Source: Clostridiaceae bacterium (lineage in GTDB: Bacteria > Bacillota > Clostridia > Clostridiales > Clostridiaceae). Taken from it: a stretch of 32,719 nucleotides of DNA. The notes beneath the pieces were generated by a model. That model was not told the DNA's origin. It saw nothing but the letters and a program-made list of their open reading frames with translations, and made no database searches. The DNA is taken from positions 1 to 32,719 of the forward strand of contig JACMJL010000028.1 of the NCBI GenBank assembly GCA_014380625.1, read 5' to 3'. Numbering within the stretch: the first letter of the stretch is position 1; each line of letters begins with the position of its first letter. Both the position numbers and the translations under genes were made by a program. This document shows, in pieces, positions 24,355-30,634 of the stretch.

Positions 24355-24383
24355 TTGCATGAGAAAAGATATTATGATATAAT
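24355..24383 (+). promoter_or_regulatory. Promoter of the tRNA-Trp gene
   Basis: TTGCAT (24355-24360), a 17-base spacer and TATAAT (24378-24383). Confidence 0.8.
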
Positions 24384-24397
24384 TCTTCTTGTGTCGA

Positions 24398-24472
24398 AGG
24401 GGTATAGCTCAGTTGGTAGAGTAGCGGTCTCCAAAACCGTTGGCCTAGGTTCAAGTCCTAGTACCCCTGCCA
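24398..24472 (+). tRNA. trnW: tRNA-Trp (anticodon CCA)
   Basis: A complete cloverleaf with encoded CCA end. Acceptor AGGGGTA pairs with TACCCCT. The D-arm holds GCTCAGTTGGTAGAG. The anticodon stem GCGGT/ACCGT encloses loop CTCCAAA, giving anticodon CCA for tryptophan. The T-arm is CCTAG-GTTCAAG-TCCTAG-like with the invariant GTTCAAG. It marks the junction between core genes on the left and accessory DNA on the right. Confidence 0.97.
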
Positions 24473-24488
24473 TATTCTTAAAATAAAA

Positions 24489-24510
24489 ACCGGACAAAAA
24501 CCGGACAAAA
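24489..24510. repeat. Tandem 11-bp repeats next to the tRNA 3' end
   Basis: ACCGGACAAAA occurs twice with an 11-base period (24489-24499 and 24500-24510), and a degraded third version (AACGGAATAAAA) is at 24519-24530. Repeats of this kind just downstream of a tRNA gene can be arm-type sites for a tyrosine integrase. Confidence 0.65.
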
Positions 24511-24531
24511 AATAAAATAACGGAATAAAAT

Positions 24532-24561
24532 AAAAATACAGCACAGTTGCTGTATTTTTTT
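24532..24561 (+). terminator. Terminator downstream of tRNA-Trp
   Basis: ATACAGCA and TGCTGTAT flank a four-base loop CAGT, followed by a run of T (24555-24561). Confidence 0.85.
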
Positions 24562-24578
24562 AATTTATAATAATCGAC

Positions 24579-24630
24579 TTGCTCAATGAACATTAATTAT
24601 AATTAAAGCTTTTTTAAATATGCTTTCTTA
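24579..24630. repeat. 52-bp direct repeat, left copy (3' scrap of a lost gene)
   Basis: It matches 28521-28572 at about 47 of 52 positions. In the right copy this sequence covers the last codons (KAYLKK and stop) of the minus-strand gene at 28545-29030 plus the bases after it. The left copy is therefore a leftover end of a paralogue. Confidence 0.85.
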
Positions 24631-24682
24631 GTGTGGTAAAGATATTATAATGTTTTTGGCAAATGTTAAGTTGTGGTAAATT

Positions 24683-24814
24683 GCTTCAAGGAAAGCTAAA
24701 CAAAAGGATTATATAAAAGCATGGATGTTAATCCATAAAGAAGAGCTTTGGGATAGATGGAATAAAGCAGTAGCAGGCGAATATATTGAAAGAATAGAAC
24801 CTAAGCAGATATAG
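24683..24814 (+). pseudogene. Truncated DUF4160 gene (C-terminal fragment)
   Basis: The frame reads ASRKAKQKDYIKAWMLIHKE and ends ...EYIERIEPKQI, 43 residues that match the C-terminal half of DUF4160 proteins (the conserved VxAWxxxHxEEL and W-x-x-A-x-x-GE pattern). A stop codon (24677-24679) closes the frame just upstream and no start or RBS is present, so the N-terminal half is gone. DUF4160 genes are usually followed by a DUF2442 gene, and one follows here 11 bases later. The break lies close to the 52-bp repeat, suggesting one deletion removed both gene ends. Confidence 0.8.
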
Positions 24815-24825
24815 GAGGGGTATTG

Positions 24826-25089
24826 ATGCAAAGTCCGAATATAAAGATGGCAGAAATTTTAGAGAATTATAAATTATTAGTTACATTTATAAATGGAGAA
24901 ACAAAGGTATTTGATATGAAATCATACTTGAAATATCCTGTATTTAGATCTCTTAATGAGGATATTGAATTTAAAAAATTCTCAATTGTTGATGGTACTA
25001 TTGAATGGGAATGTGGTGTTGAATTAAGCAGTGATACCTTTTACCTGAATAGTATTACCATAACAAAAGATGCGCTTAAAGAGATGTGA
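24826..25089 (+). CDS. DUF2442 domain protein
   Basis: This 87-residue protein has the DUF2442 pattern: a core like YKLLVTFINGETKVFDMKSYL, then PVFRSL and later VDGTIEWECGVELSSDTFYL. A strong GGAGGGG ribosome binding site lies five bases before ATG 24826; the TTG three bases upstream is too close to it. DUF2442 and DUF4160 genes travel as pairs on plasmids and islands, often near addiction-like modules, but their activity is not established. The partner here is truncated, so this copy is an orphan. Confidence 0.85.
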   Translation: MQSPNIKMAEILENYKLLVTFINGETKVFDMKSYLKYPVFRSLNEDIEFKKFSIVDGTIEWECGVELSSDTFYLNSITITKDALKEM

Positions 25090-25160
25090 TTTTAGATGAG
25101 GCAGATGCTTCATCTTTATTTTTACCTTAAAAAATTGGGAACACATTTAACAAAATGTCC

Positions 25161-25171
25161 CCTAGTACCCC
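25161..25171. repeat. Possible att-like match to the tRNA-Trp 3' end
   Basis: CCTAGTACCCC occurs here and in the tRNA T-arm/acceptor (24457-24467), and the flanks are partly similar (13 of 17 positions). It could be the far att scar of a small integrated element; chance cannot be excluded. Confidence 0.35.
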
Positions 25172-25252
25172 AGCAGTATTTTCACTGTACAAGGTATTAT
25201 CTAATGTTATAATGGAATTTAATGGCGTATAAATTTATTTAGGGGGATTAAT

Positions 25253-25510
25253 ATGAAGGATATGGAAATGAGAATTAGTATGAAATGTAGTGTCTGTGGA
25301 AATGATCAGTTCTCAAATGTTGACAAGAGCATTGAAGATTTGCTGAATGCTCATGAAGAAACAGAAGTAAAGTGTTCTGATTGTGGTCTAGTTATAACTA
25401 AGGAGCAACTAATAGAAGAGAACAGCCACATAATCGATGCTAACGCTGAGGACTTTAAAGATGAAATTGTGAAGCAACTACAGAAAGACATTAAAAAAAT
25501 GTTCAAATAG
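25253..25510 (+). CDS. Small zinc-ribbon protein of ECs_2282 type
   Basis: This 85-residue protein has CSVCGNDQF near the N-terminus and CSDCGLVIT about 30 residues later, forming a four-cysteine zinc ribbon. The tail is helical and charged (ANAEDFKDEIVKQLQKDIKKMF). The pattern fits the ECs_2282 family of small zinc-binding proteins known from phages and islands. GGGGGA precedes ATG 25253, and a TATAAT at 25208-25213 may be its promoter. The next gene starts eight bases after its stop, so the two form an operon. Confidence 0.75.
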   Translation: MKDMEMRISMKCSVCGNDQFSNVDKSIEDLLNAHEETEVKCSDCGLVITKEQLIEENSHIIDANAEDFKDEIVKQLQKDIKKMFK

Positions 25511-25518
25511 GAGGAGCT

Positions 25519-26016
25519 ATGGATTCAGCAGAACTATTGTTACACTTTAAAGGGTTCCTGATTGACCTTGTTAAATACGGTTTTCCTACATTAGCTCTTG
25601 GATTATCTATACTCTCATACAAGGATTCAAGAAAAGCCAATAAGGTTCAAGATAGGCTCAACGACGTAGAGGAAAAGCTCAAGAGGTATGAGTTAGAAGA
25701 AAAAGAAAAGGAACGTGAAGAAGCAACTATGGCATGTGTCGAAGTTCGTGTTATTAAGATTTCCAAAGGCAACTACAGAATGAAAGTATGGAATTCTGGT
25801 AGAGCTACTGCCTACAATGTTGACTTCAAGATTCCAGAGGACTACAAAGGCATGGTACGGAGAGACAAAGTACCATATGAGTTTCTTGAATCAGGTAAGA
25901 ATTTTGAGGAACATGTTCTGGTATATGATGGTGCTCCTAATAAATTTAAAGTAACTTCAACTTGGACAGATAAGCAAGGGATTCATTATTCAAAAGATCA
26001 AATAGCAACAGTCTAA
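25519..26016 (+). CDS. Membrane-anchored coiled-coil protein, unknown function
   Basis: This 165-residue protein has an N-terminal membrane segment (about residues 9-32, with GFPTLALGLSILSY), a charged coiled coil (about 35-70, VQDRLNDVEEKLKRYELEEK), and a beta-rich C-terminal domain (VRVIKISKGNYRMKVWNSGRATAYNVDFKIP) that recalls immunoglobulin-like folds. AGGAGGAG lies just before the ATG. It is coupled to the zinc-ribbon gene upstream. Similar three-part proteins occur in phage-derived islands. I do not recognise a named family. Confidence 0.7.
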   Translation: MDSAELLLHFKGFLIDLVKYGFPTLALGLSILSYKDSRKANKVQDRLNDVEEKLKRYELEEKEKEREEATMACVEVRVIKISKGNYRMKVWNSGRATAYNVDFKIPEDYKGMVRRDKVPYEFLESGKNFEEHVLVYDGAPNKFKVTSTWTDKQGIHYSKDQIATV

Positions 26017-26079
26017 GTCTCTCATATTAAATGTGGAAGTGTGAGTAAAAATCTCAGTATAGTAAAGTACGGTGAACCG

Positions 26080-26097
26080 TACCATAAATAACGTAGA
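26080..26097 (+). promoter_or_regulatory. Compact hairpin in intergenic region
   Basis: GTACGGT-GA-ACCGTAC forms a seven-pair stem with a two-base loop at about 26068-26083. No T-run follows closely, so it is not a clear terminator. Confidence 0.35.
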
Positions 26098-26120
26098 TTT
26101 TTTATGGATAGGAGGCTGAT

Positions 26121-26162
26121 ATGCCTGGCCGCCACCAGTTAAATCCTCGACTAATTAATTAG
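26121..26162 (+). CDS. Possible 13-codon leader or micro-peptide
   Basis: GGAGG (26111-26115) lies five bases before an ATG that opens a 13-codon frame, MPGRHQLNPRLIN, ending at TAG. The stop falls inside a hairpin (AAATCCTC pairing with GAGGGTTT, with CTAATTAATTAG between them, 26141-26171). A strong RBS, a very short frame and an overlapping hairpin are what an attenuator would show, and the next gene starts 100 bases later. It may equally be the remains of a longer gene. Confidence 0.35.
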   Translation: MPGRHQLNPRLIN

Positions 26163-26262
26163 TGGAGGGTTTCTCATGCTATGCTGGTAAGTTTAGCGTA
26201 ATGAAGAGTTAATCGTGTAATGCAGATATATATTTAACAAACAATAATGAGGGGGAATAAGT

Positions 26263-26967
26263 ATGGAATTTATAAAGAAGTCACAGCTAGAAAAAGAATA
26301 TATAGCCTTTGGAAGGTTTTATATTCTAAAATATGACAATGGCGAGAAAAAAGATTGCAGAAGTATTTTAGAAATATTCGAAAGAAATAGTTGTGATAAT
26401 TTAAAAGATACAAATAAAATTGATGCAGTTTTTATAATGATGAACCCAGGTAGTGGAAAGCCAATGAAAGTTTATAAGCAACAGTGTAAAAGTATAAATC
26501 AAGTTAAAACTGGAGAGTTAGATAAAATTCAATTAGTTGAGACTGATCCTGATGATACTCAATATCAGGTAATGAGAGTAATGAGAATAATGGAATGGAA
26601 ATATGTAAGAGTTATTAATTTGTCTGATTATAGAAATCCTCAAAGTGAAAGTTTTTACCCAATGATAAAAGAATCTATGCCATACGATAGTGAATTTATT
26701 CATAGTATCTTCTCTAAAGAAAGAAATCAAGAAATAAATAATATCTTTAAAGCAGAAGATAAGTTTAAATTAATAGCTGCTTGGGGTGTAAATACAAAAC
26801 TAAATAAACTTATAAAGTTAACATTAGAAAATAACAATTTAATTGGAAGGGTTGGAAATAATAAAGCAACTTACAAGAGAAAGAAACAATTTTATTATTA
26901 TCATCCACTACCTAAAAATCTATTAAAACAGCCTTTATGGTTGAAGGAGATAATTGAAAGACTATAA
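26263..26967 (+). CDS. DUF1643-like protein
   Basis: This 234-residue protein has the markers of DUF1643: AVFIMMNPGSGKP near residue 55, then DPDDTQYQVMRVMRIMEWKYVRVINLSDYR (a variant of the DPT-x-x-R and N-L-x-x-x-R patterns), a central AAWG motif (KLIAAWGVNT) and YYYHPLPKN near the end. The function of the family is not established; it is common in islands and phage-related DNA. GAGGGGGA precedes ATG 26263. It is a single-gene unit with two hairpins after its stop codon. Confidence 0.78.
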   Translation: MEFIKKSQLEKEYIAFGRFYILKYDNGEKKDCRSILEIFERNSCDNLKDTNKIDAVFIMMNPGSGKPMKVYKQQCKSINQVKTGELDKIQLVETDPDDTQYQVMRVMRIMEWKYVRVINLSDYRNPQSESFYPMIKESMPYDSEFIHSIFSKERNQEINNIFKAEDKFKLIAAWGVNTKLNKLIKLTLENNNLIGRVGNNKATYKRKKQFYYYHPLPKNLLKQPLWLKEIIERL

Positions 26968-27004
26968 CATATGGGACTTACTATAGAAGTAAGTCATCAA
27001 CTTG

Positions 27005-27034
27005 AGCACTAGTTAATTCTAGTGCTTTTTTTAT
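27005..27034 (+). terminator. Terminator after the DUF1643-like gene
   Basis: AGCACTAG (27005-27012) pairs with CTAGTGCT (27019-27026) and is followed by TTTTTTTA. A first hairpin, GACTTAC/GTAAGTC (26975-26995), lies closer to the stop codon. Confidence 0.85.
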
Positions 27035-27297
27035 TTGGCCAGGTTAGACATAAATAGTGATAAAGTACACACATCTCATAGAGTGTTTAGTTACAAAGGC
27101 AGAAAACTAATTTTTATATAACTCAATCCAGTATACTTGAAATTTATGCTATAATTGGTGTATAAACAAGCTATAATTAAGGACACAAATGTATTTTATT
27201 ATGCAGCTAAATAGCGTTATATATTCAAGTAAATCGAAAATTGGAATAGGAAATTCCTATATATTTAATTAATTCTAAAAAATAAATTTAAAACCTA
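27035..27297. other. Gene-free AT-rich region upstream of the MerR gene
   Basis: No gene is seen. An extended -10 element (TGCTATAAT, 27147-27155) could start a transcript towards the MerR gene. The inverted repeat ATAGGAA-A-TTCCTAT (27246-27260) may be an operator or a small hairpin. Confidence 0.4.
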
Positions 27298-27344
27298 TTG
27301 ACCTTTACGCCACGGAAAGCTGTAGACTTTCTTCGAGAGGGGAT
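27298..27344 (+). promoter_or_regulatory. MerR-type operator-promoter with 19-bp spacer
   Basis: TTGACC (27298-27303) and TAGACT (27323-27328) are 19 bases apart, the over-long spacing characteristic of promoters controlled by MerR-family regulators. Within the spacer lies the near-perfect dyad CTTTACG-CCA-CGGAAAG. GAGAGGGGA (27335-27343) is the RBS. Self-regulation by the gene that follows is likely. Confidence 0.75.
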
Positions 27345-27352
27345 GTGTATTT

Positions 27353-28312
27353 ATGTTAGTGAAGATAGGCGAAGTTGCTTCAAGGTATGATATATCCAAT
27401 AGAACACTCAGGTATTGGGAAGAAACTGGGATACTTACTAGCGTACGTTTGGAAAACGACTATCGTTATTACGATGATGCTAATATTCTCAAAATCAGGC
27501 AAATTATTATGCTGCGTAAGCTCAGACTGCCTATACAGGATATTCAGCGTATATTTGTAACCAGTGAGTTATCATGTGTTGTTATTGCATTACATAGGCA
27601 TTTGGAAGATACCAAGCATGAAGCTGAGGAATTAAAAGCCTTAAGTGTTGTATTAGAACACTTTATTGAGGTTGTTAAGTCCAGTAGTAATCTTTCTGAG
27701 GTATTTGAATGTCTAGACATAACCGACAACTCTGCCATATTGAAACTGAAAAATGCACTCAAAATAACGCTCTCAGAAAGGGATATTACTATGTCAGAGA
27801 ATTCTAGTTATAGCAAAATTGGAAGTGTGAGAATTGTCAGTTTACCTAAAATGATTTTTGCATGTTACAGGGCAGAAAGTGCAACTCCAGAAAATGATTG
27901 TTGGGCAGTAGTAAACAGTCTTATATTAGAAAACTCTCTTCATGAGAAATATGGATTCAGACACTTTGGTTTCAACAACCCAGATCCTCAGGAAGGCAAT
28001 CCAATATATGGTTATGAGATGTGGGTGGTTGTACCAGAGAATTTTGTAGTACCAGAGCCATTCTACAAGAAGGAATTTTTAGGTGGTATTTTTGCCTCAG
28101 TAACTACCGAAATGGCCATAATTGGTGAACGTTGGGGACAACTTTCAGATTGGATTAAGAATAATCAAAAATATGAGTTGGACTGGAATTTCGATGCAGA
28201 TCGAATATGTCTTGAAGAATGTATAGATTATGTCAGTTTTAAGTCAGATGAAACTGACGAGAACGATAAACAGTTGGATCTATTAACTCCAATAAAGCTG
28301 AGGAGAAAATAA
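27353..28312 (+). CDS. MerR-family regulator with GyrI-like effector domain
   Basis: This 319-residue transcription factor starts with a MerR helix-turn-helix (LVKIGEVASRYDISNRTLRYWEETGILTS), then a coiled dimerisation helix (about 75-115), and ends with a GyrI-like small-molecule-binding domain (from about 158: VRIVSLPKMIFACYRAESATPE, GYEMWVVVPENF). Regulators of this build bind cationic or aromatic drugs and switch on efflux or self-expression. The effector is unknown. No transporter gene is next to it; the likely target seen here is its own 19-bp-spaced promoter. A hairpin terminator lies about 125 bases after the stop codon. Confidence 0.92.
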   Translation: MLVKIGEVASRYDISNRTLRYWEETGILTSVRLENDYRYYDDANILKIRQIIMLRKLRLPIQDIQRIFVTSELSCVVIALHRHLEDTKHEAEELKALSVVLEHFIEVVKSSSNLSEVFECLDITDNSAILKLKNALKITLSERDITMSENSSYSKIGSVRIVSLPKMIFACYRAESATPENDCWAVVNSLILENSLHEKYGFRHFGFNNPDPQEGNPIYGYEMWVVVPENFVVPEPFYKKEFLGGIFASVTTEMAIIGERWGQLSDWIKNNQKYELDWNFDADRICLEECIDYVSFKSDETDENDKQLDLLTPIKLRRK

Positions 28313-28435
28313 GTATTTTAGATATAACAACTAATGAAATCGAAAAATTAATACGAGGAGAAAAGGAATTGAAGAAAATTCTTACTTGATTAAAGACGTA
28401 ATATTCATATTGTAAACTTAAGTGGAGAAGATTTA

Positions 28436-28467
28436 ATGGCTTGTCATGAATGATAAGCCGTTTTTAT
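28436..28467 (+). terminator. Terminator after the MerR gene
   Basis: GGCTT (28438-28442) pairs with AAGCC (28455-28459), followed by GTTTTTAT. The bases between the MerR stop and this hairpin (28313-28435) hold no recognisable gene. Confidence 0.6.
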
Positions 28468-28520
28468 ATGCATTTATCCTCAATGTTGTCTAGCATAGTC
28501 TTTTATTTAAAAATATATAT

Positions 28521-28572
28521 TTGCTAATTGGACATTTATTATAATTAAATCTTTTTTAAATATGCTTTCTTA
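28521..28572. repeat. 52-bp direct repeat, right copy
   Basis: Partner of 24579-24630. It spans the 3' end of the minus-strand gene at 28545-29030 and about 24 bases beyond its stop codon. Confidence 0.85.
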
Positions 28573-29030
28573 ACTAATTCTTTATACTGATCAAACATAT
28601 CAGTTTGTTTTTTTATAAGAAATTCAGTAATGTATGGGCAATCATTCCAAAGCACTGGATACTTCTTTTTCAAAAAATCATAGAGTACTTGTTTTTCTTT
28701 ATCAGTTGGAAATGTATATGCTCTTGGAATAGGGATTTGTTCACGTAAAGATAGTTCGTCGGCAGTGCAACCGCTATAATTAAGAAAATTTTCCAATGCA
28801 TTAGAATCATTCCTATTAACTATATTGGCAAATGAGTCTATTTGACATCTATTAAATTCGATGCGAACTAATTTTTCGGGTTTGCGATTTAATACATCGT
28901 AAATAAGCATAACCTCTAATATTGTTGTATTAGATAATTTGATAATTGTTTTGGATTCATCATAATAAGATTTTGGAACTTTATGAATTTCATTATTATT
29001 GGATATGTGAAAAACCATATAACTAACCAT
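28545..29030 (-). CDS. Unknown protein of accessory region (161 residues)
   Basis: I do not recognise this protein. It is soluble, with no signal or membrane segment. The N-terminal half looks like mixed alpha/beta (FHISNNNEIHKVPKSYYDES; TTILEVMLIYDVLNRKPEKLVRIEF). The C-terminal half is helical (PTDKEKQVLYDFLKKKYPVLW, ending LVKKAYLKKI). The start is ATG 29030 with AAGGTGGTG about ten bases upstream; Met5 is an alternative. A remnant of the 3' end of a close relative is present near the tRNA at 24604-24630, so the island once carried two copies. The gene lies between the MerR regulator and the broken integrase. Confidence 0.65.
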   Translation of the reverse strand: MVSYMVFHISNNNEIHKVPKSYYDESKTIIKLSNTTILEVMLIYDVLNRKPEKLVRIEFNRCQIDSFANIVNRNDSNALENFLNYSGCTADELSLREQIPIPRAYTFPTDKEKQVLYDFLKKKYPVLWNDCPYITEFLIKKQTDMFDQYKELVKKAYLKKI

Positions 29031-29079
29031 TAAAATAGCACCACCTTGGATGGATTTGATTGTGTTTATCTATAATAAT

Positions 29080-29241
29080 CTATTTGAAAATATCCTTAAC
29101 CTGCTGATCTAATTCTTTAGTTTCTTCTAATCCTAAATGCTGATATATTTTTTTTAGTACCCAGATGTCATGGCCCAGTCTGTCCGCTGCATATTGATCA
29201 GGTACATTATTTTTATAAAGCAAACTTGCGTGGTAATGACG
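29080..29241 (-). pseudogene. Phage-type tyrosine integrase, C-terminal fragment
   Basis: The minus strand encodes 53 residues starting RHYHASLLYKNNVPDQYAAD, continuing with RLGHDIWVLKKIYQHLG, then a stop. This is the end of a tyrosine recombinase catalytic domain: the R of HxLR, the GH motif and the catalytic Tyr (IYQHL) are all there. The part before R is missing because the frame is cut exactly where the recombinase-trio element begins. The bases TAATGACGA at the break (29234-29242) reappear at the very right end of the window (32711-32719), where the minus strand again reads R-H-Y. The rest of the integrase gene is therefore expected just beyond the window. Confidence 0.82.
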
Positions 29242-29242
29242 A
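29234..29242. repeat. Direct repeat TAATGACGA at left RIT border
   Basis: Identical to 32711-32719. It is either a target or core sequence shared by both junctions of the element, or part of it. The right copy touches the window end, so the repeat may be longer. Confidence 0.7.
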
Positions 29243-29262
29243 TAATGTAGAGCTCTACATTA
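29243..29262. repeat. Perfect 20-bp palindrome at left RIT border
   Basis: TAATGTAGAGCTCTACATTA is its own complement. Its half ATGTAGAG also occurs at the right end (CTCTACAT, 32704-32711) and, with one change, in the left inverted repeat (ATGTGGAG, 29271-29278). It looks like a paired recombinase binding site. Confidence 0.8.
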
Positions 29263-29266
29263 AAGG

Positions 29267-29352
29267 CATTATGTGGAGTCAATTATAATGGGGTGTGTTT
29301 TCGATTTTACATTGAGAAGTGTATGATTTAGATTGAATCACTCACCATAATC
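29267..29352. repeat. Left terminal inverted repeat of the RIT element
   Basis: Read on the plus strand it begins CATTATGTGGAGTC, passes ATGGGGTGTG and TCGA, and ends TTGAATCACTCACCATAATC. The complement of the right end shows the same order: CATTATGTAGAGTG, ATGGGGAGTG, TCGA, then TTGAATCACTCCCCATAATA. The strongest match is the inner 20 bases. Confidence 0.85.
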
Positions 29353-29395
29353 CAACATACTTATCCTATCTTAAAAAGAAAGGATGAGTTTATTT

Positions 29396-30634
29396 ATGTT
29401 TGATTTAGAACTTTTAAGAAATGCCGTTGATGTAGTTACAAAAATTATGGCAGAAAGTGAGTACGCCATATCCACTATTAAAAATCAGCGAGGAACCCTT
29501 AACTCTCTTCTTAAATTCATTGAGAAAAACCAATACCCCAAGTTTGATGAAGAGGTTGGACTGGCCTTTATCAAAGAATCCACTGGAACTGAGATGGAAG
29601 GATTTTGGGGAAGTTCTGACCGCAAAACTAGCAGAGTTATGAAACCAATTCAAAATTTACTGTTTTACCTTGAAAATGGCGATCTTACTTTTTTTATGCG
29701 TTCACATGTAAAGCCATTTATTTGTCCATCGGCATTTGAACCAGAATATCAGCTTTTCCAGAAAGAATACAGGGAACGAAATTATGCAGATGCATCCATA
29801 GTATGTAACAATAACATCGTGCACAGGCTACTTATCCATATGCAGGAAAAAGGAATTAATTCTTCAAATGAGATAACCACTCCCCGTGTAACCGAATTTC
29901 TGAATCTTTATGTACAATCCAAACCTCGATATGTTGCTACAGTCCTTTATGTATTGCGTAATTATTTCACTTTTTTAAAAGAGGTAGGAATTATTCAAAT
30001 TGACCTGGCGGCAGCTCTTCCACATGTGCGTATTCTTCGCAATGCTTTTATTCCGCATTCATGGAAAACAGAAGATGTGAAAAAACTGCTTGAGGCTATT
30101 GATAGAGGCTCCCCGAAAGGGAAAAGGGATTATGCGCTCCTTCTTATGATTGTACGGCTCGGACTCAGAGTCAGTGATATCCGACGAATGAAACTATCAA
30201 ATTTAAACTGGAGCCGAAAAACAATTAGCATTACCATGCAGAAGACAGGACAGCCTTTGGAGCTCCCTCTTCTAGATGATATTGGCTGGTCAGTTATTGA
30301 CTATCTTAAGAATGGTCGGCCTAAAACGGTTAGTGATAGGCTTTTCGTCCGTCACCGTGCACCGTTTGATGCATTTGGAGAAAATGAAAGTTTCTATAAG
30401 GAGTTACATCGATACATGCAAGCAGCAGAAATTAAGGCACCTATCGGTGTTCATTGTGGGATGCATTCTCTGAGAAGCACTTTAGCAAGAAAAATGCTTG
30501 AATCTAAGGTGCCACTTCCTGTCATCTCTCAAGCATTAGGGCATAAAAACATCAATACCACCAGTATCTACCTGAAAATTGATATAGAGGGATTAAGGAA
30601 ATGTACACTAGATCCAGAGGAGGTGCTTCAATAA
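29396..30634 (+). CDS. ritA: RIT tyrosine recombinase A
   Basis: This 412-residue tyrosine recombinase is the first gene of the trio. It has an N-terminal SAM-like DNA-binding region (about 1-200, with KNQRGTLNSLLKFIEKNQYP and TPRVTEFLNLYVQSKPRYV) and a catalytic domain with R258 (LRVSDIRR), a lysine in the beta-hairpin (TMQKTGQPLELPL), H357 and R360 (HSLR), H383 (GHKN) and the nucleophile Y392 (SIYLKI). All expected residues are present. An ATG four codons upstream abuts the AAAGAAAGG site, so ATG 29396 is preferred. Its stop overlaps the next start as TAATG. The three proteins probably act together to move the element, which is known only in outline for this group. Confidence 0.9.
   Translation: MFDLELLRNAVDVVTKIMAESEYAISTIKNQRGTLNSLLKFIEKNQYPKFDEEVGLAFIKESTGTEMEGFWGSSDRKTSRVMKPIQNLLFYLENGDLTFFMRSHVKPFICPSAFEPEYQLFQKEYRERNYADASIVCNNNIVHRLLIHMQEKGINSSNEITTPRVTEFLNLYVQSKPRYVATVLYVLRNYFTFLKEVGIIQIDLAAALPHVRILRNAFIPHSWKTEDVKKLLEAIDRGSPKGKRDYALLLMIVRLGLRVSDIRRMKLSNLNWSRKTISITMQKTGQPLELPLLDDIGWSVIDYLKNGRPKTVSDRLFVRHRAPFDAFGENESFYKELHRYMQAAEIKAPIGVHCGMHSLRSTLARKMLESKVPLPVISQALGHKNINTTSIYLKIDIEGLRKCTLDPEEVLQ

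Noticed and set aside
24489-24530. ACCGGACAAAA repeats as a CRISPR array
   Set aside because: The period is 11 bases with no spacers and no cas genes are present anywhere in the window.
24372-24593. A minus-strand frame of 73 codons across the tRNA containing LGLEPRPTVLE
   Set aside because: This is the well-known false gene produced by reading the complement of a tRNA with its conserved T-arm; it covers the tRNA-Trp gene and has no RBS.
28313-28389. An open frame after the MerR gene ending ...IEKLIRGEKELKKILT
   Set aside because: No start codon with RBS in frame, no recognisable family, and it overlaps the MerR gene in another frame; may be chance.
29243-29262. The 20-bp palindrome as a transcription terminator
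   Set aside because: No T-run on either strand and its position at the RIT border with shared half-sites fits a recombinase site better.
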